A stretch of DNA of 64,000 bases from Mesonia sediminis (lineage in GTDB: Bacteria > Bacteroidota > Bacteroidia > Flavobacteriales > Flavobacteriaceae), in the NCBI RefSeq assembly GCF_042684705.1, contig NZ_JBHULZ010000041.1, forward strand, positions 868,001-932,000, written 5' to 3'. The translations under genes were made by a program, and so were the position numbers. The notes under the pieces are model-generated. The model saw only the letters and a program-made list of their open reading frames with translations. It searched no databases and was not told where the DNA came from. Positions 1 to 8,132 of the stretch are shown in pieces. Within the stretch, counting starts at the first letter, position 1. Every line of letters starts with the position of its first letter.

Positions 1-884
1 CCTAGATCGGCATAACAATCTGGTATAGATTCTCTCGCAATTGTATCCCAGAATAATATACCTGGTTCGGCTGATTTCCAAGCATTGTGAACTATCTTTT
101 TCCAAACTCCTGAAGCATCAATTTCTTTTTCAAATTTTGGCTTTTCGCTAAAAACAGGATATTTTTGAGTATAAGACGTAGCGTTTTTAACTGCTTTCAT
201 AAACTCATCATCAATTCTCACCGAGACATTAGCTCCGGTCACTTTGCCTTGTTCCATTTTGGCATCTATAAAGTCTTCTGCATCTGGGTGATTTATAGAA
301 ACCGAAAGCATTAGAGCCCCTCGTCTACCGTCTTGCGCAACTTCTCGTGTTGAATTCGAATAGCGCTCCATAAAAGGCACTATCCCGGTTGAAGTAAGGG
401 CAGAATTTTTCACTTCGCTCCCTTTTGGCCTTATATGCGATAAATCGTGACCAACCCCACCGCGACGTTTCATTAACTGAACTTGCTCTTGATCTATCTT
501 CATTATTCCCCCGTAGGAGTCTGAATCGCCGTCATTACCTATTACAAAACAATTAGAAAGCGAGGCTACCTGATAGGGATTTCCTATACCGGCCATAGGG
601 CTACCTTGAGGTACAATATATTTAAAATCTTTAATAAGATTAAAAACCTCCTCTTCACTCATTGGGTTAGGATACCTTTTTTCTATTCTAGCAATTTCCT
701 TAGCAATACGACGGTGCATATCGTTAGGAGTTGCCTCATAGATATTCCCATCAGAATCTTTTAGCGCGTATTTGTTTACCCATACACGAGCAGCAAGATC
801 ATCGCCATTAAAATATTCTAGAGAAGCTTTGAATGCTTCATCTTGTGAAAAAACTGAAGTTTTTTGTTTTGTTTTTACTTTCAT
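1..884 (-). CDS. nrdJ: Adenosylcobalamin-dependent (class II) ribonucleotide reductase, N-terminal part
   Basis: Reduces ribonucleotides to deoxyribonucleotides using a B12-derived radical, so it needs no oxygen. About 294 residues are visible and the C-terminus runs off the window; the family is usually several hundred residues longer. The frame is open from an ATG at 884 and carries the conserved stretches SLSNCFVIG (Cys about residue 112, the N-terminal redox cysteine), GGVGHDLSHIRPKG and STREVAQDGRRGALM, typical of bacterial class II enzymes. No cobalamin riboswitch or NrdR-box pair was recognised in the 193 bases upstream. The family call is secure; subclass NrdJ is from remembered family resemblance. 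Confidence 0.93.
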   Translation of the reverse strand, partial: MKVKTKQKTSVFSQDEAFKASLEYFNGDDLAARVWVNKYALKDSDGNIYEATPNDMHRRIAKEIARIEKRYPNPMSEEEVFNLIKDFKYIVPQGSPMAGIGNPYQVASLSNCFVIGNDGDSDSYGGIMKIDQEQVQLMKRRGGVGHDLSHIRPKGSEVKNSALTSTGIVPFMERYSNSTREVAQDGRRGALMLSVSINHPDAEDFIDAKMEQGKVTGANVSVRIDDEFMKAVKNATSYTQKYPVFSEKPKFEKEIDASGVWKKIVHNAWKSAEPGILFWDTIARESIPDCYADL

Positions 885-1077
885 AATCAGGCTTTTTGCG
901 GTGAATGTTTTATCTAAATTTCAAAAGATAAACTTAGCAAAAAAAAAGACATGTTTTACACCTTAAAAATAAAAGTTTACAAAATCACAATGCTAATTAC
1001 CTGATTAAAAGCAGTTTAATTATTTATCAACAGGAAAAAGTTAACAAGTTTTGAAGATTACCATAGGAAAAATTCGT

Positions 1078-2124
1078 TTAAAAAGCAACCGTCACCCCTA
1101 TACCTAATTGCTGTTTCCACTGTACTCGAGAGCCTCCTTCTACGAGCTCTCCAGCTTCATTTTCAACTTGTATTTTTATATTGTCATCATATTTTAAGTG
1201 AGACCCCAAGCGTGCCCGGATAAAACTATTAACTTTAAAATTAAGACGAAACTCCCAATCAACATCTACGTTGCCAAATTTATCTATATAATCTGAATAT
1301 AAACTTAGCCTATTGTGCATAACAATATTCTCCCAAAGGGTCAGGTCATGTTCTGCCGTAATTAATATACCTAATTCTGTTTTGGTATTCTCCCCTTCTT
1401 TTAGCAGGTTCCCCTCCTCATCATAAACAGCAGGGGTTACACCAAAAGCACCTTGATTGGCTAATTCTTGGTCAAGAACCATTGTAGACCTTAGTGTTAA
1501 AGGCGAAGCATAAGCTGAGAAGTTTTTCTCTTCGATGTTAATTTCTCCCCCTACCCCAAGAAACACATTAGCAGGCGAGAAGAATGTTGATATTTTATCA
1601 TCGGTATTAGGATATTTATATCCATTGGTTAATTGAGTACTTACTCTCATTTTTGCCGAATAAAACCAATTGGAAAGACTATCTGCTCGAAAACCAATGG
1701 TCGAGTTAAGCTCTATATTATCATCGGTCTTTTTTAAAATTTCATCTTTTTGTTGGTTGACACCATAGCGCACGAGCAACTCATTGTTCCATCTTAAAAA
1801 ACCCCTTTCATAAATACGTTTAAATTTTGAATTTAACAAACTAGATAATGATGAAACTCCCCCCGCATTCCAATTGATGAAAGCCACTTCACTAATATCG
1901 TATTCTATTTTGTTGACTTTGGTCCAGTAAGAAACCGGCACCTTACGTTTTAGCACTTGGTTTGGCGTATAATCTATACTTGAAGGTATGACTGTTCGAG
2001 CTCTAAAATTAAATGGTTTAAGCGTATCAGACGCTTGAGCAAAAGATACATTCGCGCAAAAAATGCACATCCAAGCTAAAAGATACGCTTTGAACTTATC
2101 AAATCGCAAATTCATCAACAACAC
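1078..2124 (-). CDS. DUF3078 outer-membrane-type protein
   Basis: A 348-residue protein with a signal peptide (hydrophobic stretch ending ...ANVSFAQA near residue 31) followed by alternating beta-strand-like sequence and a C-terminal segment ending in VAF, as expected for an outer membrane beta-barrel. It matches what I know as the DUF3078 family, widespread in Bacteroidota and of unknown function. An internal ATG at codon 4 (MNLRF...) may be the true start. It begins 8 bases after the purM stop, so the two are probably co-transcribed, which in itself says little about function. Confidence 0.8.
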   Translation of the reverse strand: MLLMNLRFDKFKAYLLAWMCIFCANVSFAQASDTLKPFNFRARTVIPSSIDYTPNQVLKRKVPVSYWTKVNKIEYDISEVAFINWNAGGVSSLSSLLNSKFKRIYERGFLRWNNELLVRYGVNQQKDEILKKTDDNIELNSTIGFRADSLSNWFYSAKMRVSTQLTNGYKYPNTDDKISTFFSPANVFLGVGGEINIEEKNFSAYASPLTLRSTMVLDQELANQGAFGVTPAVYDEEGNLLKEGENTKTELGILITAEHDLTLWENIVMHNRLSLYSDYIDKFGNVDVDWEFRLNFKVNSFIRARLGSHLKYDDNIKIQVENEAGELVEGGSRVQWKQQLGIGVTVAF

Positions 2125-2132
2125 TTATCGGT

Positions 2133-3308
2133 TTAATAATCGAAAGTTCCTTTATCTGATTGGATGCTAAGACTTTTCCCTTTATTAGAAGCTTCAACTC
2201 GACCTATTATTTTTGCATCTACATCAAATGATTTTGAGATGGCAATAATTTGTTCGGCCACTTCTTGAGCAACATAAAATTCTAAGCGATGCCCCATATT
2301 AAAAACTTGATACATCTCTTTCCAATCTGTTTTACTCTCTTCTTGTATCATTGCGAACAACGGCGGCACCTCAAACATATTGTCTTTTACGATATGTAAA
2401 TTTTCAATAAAATGTAGAATTTTAGTTTGTGCACCCCCACTACAATGCACCATACCGTGAATATCATTTCGGTTTATTGTTGATAAAACTTCTTTAACAA
2501 TAGGAGCGTAAGTTCGCGTTGGAGATAAAACTAACTTACCTGCATCCAATTCTGTTTCTGTTTCATCAAGTAAATTTTTTGAACCTGAATAAACCAATTC
2601 TTCGGGTATATTCGCATCAAAACTTTCGGGATATTTCTTCGCTAAAGCAGAATTAAAAACATCATGACGTGCCGAGGTTAGTCCATTACTACCCATCCCG
2701 CCATTATAAGCATCTTCATAACTTGCTTTACCATATGAAGCTAAGCCAACTATAACGTCTCCAGCTTGAATATTCTTGTTATCGATTACGTGATCACGTC
2801 GCATTCTAGCAGTAACGGTTGAATCTACGATTATGCTACGCACCAAATCTCCAACATCGGCGGTCTCGCCTCCTGTTGAAAAGATATTCACCCCGTGCTC
2901 TTTTAAGCTCTCGATTAACTCTTCTGTTCCCCCAATTATAGCCGAAATCACTTCGCCGGGAATTACATTTTTGTTTCTCCCTATGGTCGAGCTTAAAAGA
3001 ATATTGTCTGTAGCTCCTACACAAAGTAAGTCATCAATATTCATAATCAAAGCATCTTGAGCAATTCCTTTCCACACGCTCAAGTCTCCCGTTTCTTTCC
3101 AATACATATAAGCTAAGGAAGATTTAGTGCCGGCACCATCTGCATGCATAACCAAACAATGTTCCTCAGATCCAGTTAAGTAATCGGGTACAATTTTACA
3201 AAAGGCTTGCGGATACAATCCTTTATCTACGTTTTTAATCGCGTTGTGTACATCTTCTTTTTGCGCAGAAACTCCACGTTGAGCATATCGTTTACTTACC
3301 TTGTTCAT
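2133..3308 (-). CDS. purM: Phosphoribosylformylglycinamidine cyclo-ligase (AIR synthase)
   Basis: Catalyses the ATP-dependent closure of FGAM to aminoimidazole ribonucleotide in de novo purine synthesis, in the cytoplasm. The 391-residue protein shows PurM landmarks: an N-terminal KRYAQRGVSAQKEDVHNAI segment, HADGAGTKSSLAYMYW, MNIDDLLCVGA, FSTGGETADVGDLVR and HCSGGAQTK. It is longer than the roughly 345-residue E. coli enzyme, as is usual for the Bacteroidota form. A TACTTTTG -7-like box lies just upstream. It is followed after 8 bases by the DUF3078 gene. Confidence 0.93.
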   Translation of the reverse strand: MNKVSKRYAQRGVSAQKEDVHNAIKNVDKGLYPQAFCKIVPDYLTGSEEHCLVMHADGAGTKSSLAYMYWKETGDLSVWKGIAQDALIMNIDDLLCVGATDNILLSSTIGRNKNVIPGEVISAIIGGTEELIESLKEHGVNIFSTGGETADVGDLVRSIIVDSTVTARMRRDHVIDNKNIQAGDVIVGLASYGKASYEDAYNGGMGSNGLTSARHDVFNSALAKKYPESFDANIPEELVYSGSKNLLDETETELDAGKLVLSPTRTYAPIVKEVLSTINRNDIHGMVHCSGGAQTKILHFIENLHIVKDNMFEVPPLFAMIQEESKTDWKEMYQVFNMGHRLEFYVAQEVAEQIIAISKSFDVDAKIIGRVEASNKGKSLSIQSDKGTFDY

Positions 3309-3328
3309 ATCAAATGCTTTTAAAGTTG

Positions 3329-3336
3329 CAAAAGTA
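3329..3336 (-). promoter_or_regulatory. TAnnTTTG -7 box upstream of purM
   Basis: TACTTTTG reads on the minus strand 20 bases before the purM start. It fits the Bacteroidota -7 consensus. No well-spaced -33 TTG was seen, so the promoter assignment is tentative. It would let purM be transcribed independently of the curli operon 65 bases upstream. Confidence 0.4.
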
Positions 3337-3373
3337 CTTAATTTACAAGTAAGCTTATATTATAATTTAAATA

Positions 3374-4879
3374 TTATTTCCATTCAGGCATATAGGCCCC
3401 ATCTACCAATAAAAAACGCGGTTCATTATCGTTGGGGTTTATATCGCTAATATAAATTTGTGGAGTTGCATTTAAATTATTGGGAACATTAACAAAAATA
3501 ATATCTGCACCTGTGGGCGAGAACTTTGGATCCAAATCATTGGTTCCTGCATCTTTCTCACTAGAAATATCTACCAAAACTTGTGTGTTTAGGTTATATA
3601 AAAATATTCTTGAATCTAACTGCCTATAATTAGGATTCTCAAATCCTTGTACGTCTCGTGTAAACAACACACGATTTCCTGCAGGTGAAAAATCAATCCC
3701 GCCAACCGCTCCAGGCAGGTTTTGCTGAATCATATGGGTGACTACATTTGTAGTTAAATCATAAACAAATACTTTTGCATTGTAACCACTATTATCATTG
3801 GTAATAAGTGCTATTTTAGAATTGTCATTTTCATACACGGCAACTTCGGTAATCAAACTACCGTCTGAGGTTTGGTAAATGACTTGTGTGCCACCTCCGG
3901 TATAGTTCACTTGAAAAAGGTTGGTGAAATTAGGATAAACCAGGGCGTTGCCATTGGAAGTCCAATCAAAATCAACCATCTCCATATTGAATCCTCCGAT
4001 TGGAATACTTGAGATTTGTTGTTGGTCACTCCCATCTGGATTCATTGTGAACAGATGCGTTTGGGCTCCTACGCTTCGCATAAAAGCAATTTTATTTACC
4101 CCATTATTTTTTCTGGGTCTAAAGCTATTGTAGTTTTCTGATGTAAGCTGAATTTCATCTTCATCTTCAGAAAGAGCATAAATTACATTATTCCCATTCA
4201 CATTCTTAACAAAATAATTAGTAATTACCGGAAAGTCAGCAGTTTTAAATGTAAATAATTCACTACGTACTGCATCATTTACACCATCGCTTACACTGAC
4301 TTGCCAAAAATATTGTTTAGAAAACTGTAAATTATCAACCTGTTTGATAGTATCTGTAATATTTTCAAAACGCAACACTTCTTGGTTTTGAGCATCTCTA
4401 ATCTCGAGTGTGTAAGCCAATGATTCTTGATCTTCTCTGTCTGTACTTTTACCCCACACAAACTCAAAATTGTTTGAAACATCGACTTGATTATCTTGGG
4501 GAAGTAAAGGCACCGGAGCTTTTGGTGGTGTATTTAAAACTGCCTCATTTTCCATCTCAAATATAACATTTACACTACTGTTCGCTTGAACAGTTACCCC
4601 TTCAAAATTTGCTGTAAGTCCTTCCTTCTTTGCCTGAACAGAATATTCTCCTACGCTGACACCTTCTAGTATAAATTGACCAAAATCGTCAGTAAAAACG
4701 GTTGAAGTAGCAGGATTTGTAGAAATCTTAGCGTTAGCAATAGGTGATTTATCTTCTTTATTAACTACGGATCCAGTAATATTTCCTATTTCAGATTCAT
4801 CTATAGTATCTTCTTCGCAGCCATAATGGAATACACCCAAAAAGGCAAGAATTAAAAATAGTAATTGTTTATTCTTCAT
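3374..4879 (-). CDS. Curli-locus lipoprotein: carboxypeptidase-regulatory domain plus beta-propeller
   Basis: The start is taken at MKNKQ..., because it gives a clean lipoprotein signal with Cys at residue 21 (GVFHYGC); a frame extending 11 codons further back lies inside csgG. The mature protein (total 501 residues) has an acidic N-terminus, a CarboxypepD_reg-like beta-sandwich (about 30-110), a fibronectin-III/SusE-like segment (about 115-220, with FVWGKSTD and YFWQVSVSDG) and a TolB/PD40-type propeller (about 225-500) with repeats such as LFTMNPDGSDQQQIS and IDFSPAGNRVLFTRD. It overlaps the csgG end by 11 bases, implying translational coupling and a role in curli export or attachment. No homologue with known function is recognised. 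Confidence 0.82.
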   Translation of the reverse strand: MKNKQLLFLILAFLGVFHYGCEEDTIDESEIGNITGSVVNKEDKSPIANAKISTNPATSTVFTDDFGQFILEGVSVGEYSVQAKKEGLTANFEGVTVQANSSVNVIFEMENEAVLNTPPKAPVPLLPQDNQVDVSNNFEFVWGKSTDREDQESLAYTLEIRDAQNQEVLRFENITDTIKQVDNLQFSKQYFWQVSVSDGVNDAVRSELFTFKTADFPVITNYFVKNVNGNNVIYALSEDEDEIQLTSENYNSFRPRKNNGVNKIAFMRSVGAQTHLFTMNPDGSDQQQISSIPIGGFNMEMVDFDWTSNGNALVYPNFTNLFQVNYTGGGTQVIYQTSDGSLITEVAVYENDNSKIALITNDNSGYNAKVFVYDLTTNVVTHMIQQNLPGAVGGIDFSPAGNRVLFTRDVQGFENPNYRQLDSRIFLYNLNTQVLVDISSEKDAGTNDLDPKFSPTGADIIFVNVPNNLNATPQIYISDINPNDNEPRFLLVDGAYMPEWK

Positions 4880-6263
4880 CTTTATTTGTGTTTTTTTCTT
4901 TGTTGCCTCCAAACATATAGGTTAAACCGATTCCTAAATCGATAAAATAATCATCTCGTTTACCATAATTCAATGCGTCTATTTCATCAGAAAAAGCTAA
5001 GTGATAAGTTCCTTTTAAAAATACATTTAACTTAGAGTTTAAATTATATTGAAGACCAGCTCCATATTGAAGTTTAAAAAATTCCTCTTGATTTGTAAAC
5101 CAGTTATTCTTCTCGCTTTGAAAAAGCATACCAGCCCCCGCATGAAAGAAGGGAGAAAATTTATCATAGGGTAAGAGGTATACCTCGGCATCTAAATCAA
5201 CGCCTAAATGCAATGTATTTTTGGAGTTCGGAATTTCAAAGTCTAAGGCATACCCCCTTAGACTAGCCCCGAAATGAGGAATGAATCTGCGATGGTATCC
5301 TAATTTTCCTATATAATCAAAATCTCTCGCGCCATAGTCTCCCAAAAATCTATTTAACCCTAATTGGATTTCAAAAGCGTTTGTATAATTAAAATCGATT
5401 TTTTTACGGTTATACAGTTCAACAGCCTGCTCTTCCTGTTTCTCTTGATTATACTTCTCAATTAAAGTCTGTGCCTCTTCTGGGTTTTCTGGCGACCAAA
5501 TTTTCTCTTCTAAGCCCTCAATGATGATGGCCTCAACAGCTTTTTCAATAGCCTCTTTGACTACCAATTGTAAAGGTTCATTTTTAGTATAGCCAGTTTC
5601 TACCTCTAAAAGTCTTTGGAAATTTACATACCTAAACAAACTTGCATCAATAGCTTGAGACAAAATTGTTTTTGAAACATAAACAGTCTTTAAAATTTCA
5701 CCATTTGAGGTGGAAATGGCGCGTAAATATACCGTAATACGATCCTGTTTATATTGTGTACTGCCTCCTGCTCCAAAGTATCTTGCGCCAAAGCCTCCTG
5801 TTAATATATTAGTATCGTATGACACCACCCCTCCTTCTAATAGCACACCTGCGAATAGTAACGGAGGAACTGCCGGGCCATTACTACCTGCGTATTCTTG
5901 CCTTGTAGACCTAATAATATTACGCTCATTAAGCAAATTACTTAAATTTTCACGTTCTATTGGCGTAAACCACCCCGAGTCTTCTAAAGCTTTTATCAAT
6001 ATAGAAGTTCCTCCTTGGGTTACTGCAGTACTAAAGGAACTCCCGTTTTGAATTTCTTTATACTGCCCTGTTTGATCTTTAAAAGAATAAACACCCACTA
6101 CAACTTTTTTCTGTGGCTTAGGAAGATCTTTTAAAGTTTTGCTAGCTGTAGTCAATTCACCGGTACGTGCGCTTTGTTGTTTTATAGGCTGATTAAAGTA
6201 AGTTCCACAACCAACAAAAAAGCCAGTAACCAGGATAACTGATATGGTTTTCCATCGTCTCAT
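4869..6263 (-). CDS. csgG: CsgG curli secretion channel with C-terminal beta-barrel-like extension
   Basis: CsgG forms the outer membrane pore through which curlin subunits leave the cell. Residues 1-about 265 carry the CsgG fold: lipobox Cys19 (GFFVGC), VVVGVYSFKDQTGQYK, the SGWFTPIERENLSNLLNERNI segment and GGVVSYDTN...GARYFGAGG. E. coli CsgG ends near 277 residues, whereas this protein has 464. After a Glu/Lys-rich linker (about 265-290) the rest reads as alternating strands (FHAGAGMLFQSE, LQYGAGLQYNLNSKLNVFLKGTYHLAF, DLGIGLTYMF), like a small outer membrane barrel. It sits 13 bases after csgF, and a downstream lipoprotein overlaps its end. Confidence 0.92.
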   Translation of the reverse strand: MRRWKTISVILVTGFFVGCGTYFNQPIKQQSARTGELTTASKTLKDLPKPQKKVVVGVYSFKDQTGQYKEIQNGSSFSTAVTQGGTSILIKALEDSGWFTPIERENLSNLLNERNIIRSTRQEYAGSNGPAVPPLLFAGVLLEGGVVSYDTNILTGGFGARYFGAGGSTQYKQDRITVYLRAISTSNGEILKTVYVSKTILSQAIDASLFRYVNFQRLLEVETGYTKNEPLQLVVKEAIEKAVEAIIIEGLEEKIWSPENPEEAQTLIEKYNQEKQEEQAVELYNRKKIDFNYTNAFEIQLGLNRFLGDYGARDFDYIGKLGYHRRFIPHFGASLRGYALDFEIPNSKNTLHLGVDLDAEVYLLPYDKFSPFFHAGAGMLFQSEKNNWFTNQEEFFKLQYGAGLQYNLNSKLNVFLKGTYHLAFSDEIDALNYGKRDDYFIDLGIGLTYMFGGNKEKNTNKDEE

Positions 6264-6276
6264 AAATATCCAGAAA

Positions 6277-6672
6277 TTAATTAGGTACTATAATTTGTGT
6301 TTGCTCTCCCGTATTAGTGTCTAAAATATTAACCACTAAACCCTCTAGAGATTCATAAATTTCTACCTCCAAACTTCCGAATGAAAAAGTTCCTGGTTTT
6401 AAATCACCATCTCCCAACTGGTTGGTGAGTAATGTACGTTCGAGTTGACCTAATAATTGACGATTTAGACCTTTAGCAAAGTCTTCTAATTCAGAATCGA
6501 TATCACGATCTGATTGCTCTTCGAAATCATTCTGAGCGTTTGCAGAACTAAGCAACCATTGATAATTGAAAGTATCGCCCCCAAATGCAGGATTTTTAGG
6601 TTTATAAGTTAGTTGTTGTGCGGATACCGCTAAACTAAATATTAATAAAAGCAAGGTTAGGATTGACTTCAT
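6277..6672 (-). CDS. csgF: Curli assembly factor CsgF
   Basis: CsgF binds the CsgG channel and links the secreted nucleator to the cell surface. The start is at MKSILTLLLL..., giving a signal peptide ending ...AVSAQQ; a longer frame would overlap the upstream gene. The mature N-terminus has the family hallmark YKPKNPAFGGDTFNYQWLLS followed by SANAQN, the segment that in E. coli plugs into CsgG. The 131-residue length agrees with the family. It begins 4 bases after the csgE-like gene ends and precedes csgG by 13 bases, so all are in one operon. Confidence 0.92.
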   Translation of the reverse strand: MKSILTLLLLIFSLAVSAQQLTYKPKNPAFGGDTFNYQWLLSSANAQNDFEEQSDRDIDSELEDFAKGLNRQLLGQLERTLLTNQLGDGDLKPGTFSFGSLEVEIYESLEGLVVNILDTNTGEQTQIIVPN

Positions 6673-6676
6673 AATA

Positions 6677-7435
6677 TTAAAATTTTTGTATTGTTTCTTT
6701 ATTTCTTTCAATTTGCTGTAAGTAACCACTAAGTCTCCTCAAAGCATTTTCGGCCATACCTTTCAAGTAATCTTGTTTAGGTTGTGCAAAAAATTGGTAA
6801 ACAACATCTTGATTAACCAAAACTTGTATTTTGGTATTTCTTCCCAGGTTAAATTGTTCTCTTACGTGCACAATGAACTGGCTATTTATTCCGCTTTGAC
6901 GATATATTGTAGAGAAATAGTTATAAAAATCATTTCCAGCTTTGGTTTTCATTTCTTGCGTAACGACCCCTCTTAAAACAAAGCCTACATCATCATTAGC
7001 GCTTAACTTATTTAACATATTTTTTACATTAGCCTGTTGATTTTGAATCGATTCATTTTTATTTTCGTTTAAAACCAACCGGTCTTTACCTACCAATTGA
7101 TCGTCTATATCATAGATCAACAATAGAATAATAATTTTCGCTTTATCATCTAGGTTTATAGTGGTTTTTGAAAGTTCCTTCCCCTCATTAGGTAAAAGAG
7201 TAAATCGACCTGCTTGGCTATTTTTTGAATGATTACTGCCCACGTGTTTTATAACGGATAATTCATATCTTAAACTGGCATTGAAGCTAGTTTTATTAAG
7301 AGCAGTACCAGTAATAGTTAAAAAATCATCTCGAAAATCAGTTTGTATTTTAGCCTCAATAGTTTGATTATAAACTTGAGAAAAACCCAAATTCACACTA
7401 AATAATAAAATAGTTATGTAGTTAAAAAGTTTCAA
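6677..7435 (-). CDS. csgE: CsgH-like/CsgE fusion, curli secretion adaptor
   Basis: CsgE caps the periplasmic mouth of CsgG and delivers curlin. The CsgE domain is the C-terminal half (about 145-240): GFVLRGVVTQEMKTKAGNDF, the IVHVREQFNLGRNTKIQVLV strand pair and VVYQFF. The N-terminal half (about 20-115) resembles CsgH/CsgC-type inhibitors of curlin polymerisation: a small Ig-like fold with a Ser/Asn-Gln-rich turn (HVGSNHSKNSQAGRFTLLP) and LSKTTINLDDKAK. E. coli CsgE is only about 129 residues, so this 252-residue protein is a two-domain fusion. A signal peptide ends at ...GFSQ. The CsgE call is firm; the CsgH-like call is inferred from pattern. Confidence 0.85.
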   Translation of the reverse strand: MKLFNYITILLFSVNLGFSQVYNQTIEAKIQTDFRDDFLTITGTALNKTSFNASLRYELSVIKHVGSNHSKNSQAGRFTLLPNEGKELSKTTINLDDKAKIIILLLIYDIDDQLVGKDRLVLNENKNESIQNQQANVKNMLNKLSANDDVGFVLRGVVTQEMKTKAGNDFYNYFSTIYRQSGINSQFIVHVREQFNLGRNTKIQVLVNQDVVYQFFAQPKQDYLKGMAENALRRLSGYLQQIERNKETIQKF

Positions 7436-7466
7436 TTTATTGGTTTAATTTATTGGTTTAATTTAT

Positions 7467-7976
7467 TTATCTAAAGCTTCGAATAATAATACCACGATCT
7501 CCAACACTTTGCTCTATTTTTAAATTATTGGTTAATCGGTTAGCTCCATGTTGTATGTATTGGTTTCCTCCATTTTGAATCAATTCAAAATTGATTGTGC
7601 CTAGAGGATCATTTATATAACGTAAGGCTAAATTACTATCTCCAGACTGACTTATTCTCTCATTAATTTGTTTTGCTCTTAAGCTCACTCCAATAATATT
7701 GTCGCTACCATTCTGACTTAGTCTTACTTCAGATCGATTTGAATTGACTTGTGTCATAATAATATTTCGTTCTCCTATTTGATCAATATAAACCTGGTTT
7801 CCTAAGGGTGGTACTTGTTCGGACAGCACACTTGTTTCGGCAAATCGACTCAAAATATTAAGATTGGCTGCATTTTCCTCAACTATTTCTGGATTGTCTT
7901 CACCTTGTTCTTGAGCGACGGAATTCCAATTAAATAGAATAGCGCAGAAAATGATTAAAATTGATTTCTTTTTCAT
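7467..7976 (-). CDS. csgB: CsgB-like minor curlin (nucleator candidate)
   Basis: A 169-residue secreted protein (signal peptide ending ...NSVAQEQ) with degenerate curlin repeats in the second half: YIDQIGERNIIMTQ, NRSEVRLSQNGSDN, INERISQSGDSN, NFELIQNGGNQY. The Gln/Asn ladder is less regular and more hydrophobic (Ile/Leu) than in the neighbouring major curlin, which fits a surface-tethered nucleator like CsgB. The N-terminal 60 residues lack repeats and are acidic. It lies between the major curlin and the CsgE fusion. The role is inferred from repeat type and position. Confidence 0.78.
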   Translation of the reverse strand: MKKKSILIIFCAILFNWNSVAQEQGEDNPEIVEENAANLNILSRFAETSVLSEQVPPLGNQVYIDQIGERNIIMTQVNSNRSEVRLSQNGSDNIIGVSLRAKQINERISQSGDSNLALRYINDPLGTINFELIQNGGNQYIQHGANRLTNNLKIEQSVGDRGIIIRSFR

Positions 7977-7998
7977 TTTAATTAGTATTTAAAAATAC

Positions 7999-8044
7999 AA
8001 GGGTAAACGAACCAAAGAGCTTTCCTCCATATTCATTTACCCTT
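7999..8044 (-). promoter_or_regulatory. Intercistronic stem-loop between major curlin and csgB-like gene
   Basis: A perfect 9-base inverted repeat (AAGGGTAAA at 7999-8007 and TTTACCCTT at 8036-8044) encloses a 28-base loop in the 156-base gap between the two curlin genes. There is no long T-run after it on the minus strand, so it looks more like an attenuator or RNA-stabilising hairpin than a full terminator. It could set the excess of major curlin over the other curli products. Confidence 0.4.
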
Positions 8045-8132
8045 AGTATCCTCATCTCGAATATCTAGTTGATAATTAATACTAAATATTTGAAATGAAA
8101 TGGTTAGTTAGTAGGATATAATTTGCTATATA

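Noticed and set aside
772..966. Plus-strand 64-codon open frame
   Set aside because: It is antisense to the start of the class II ribonucleotide reductase gene and its composition is a shadow of that gene.
885..1077. Cobalamin riboswitch or NrdR box upstream of nrdJ
   Set aside because: No B12-box-like sequence or paired NrdR-type motifs could be found; only AT-rich sequence is visible.
2833..3060. Open frames on both strands inside purM
   Set aside because: Both are out-of-frame shadows of the conserved purM coding sequence.
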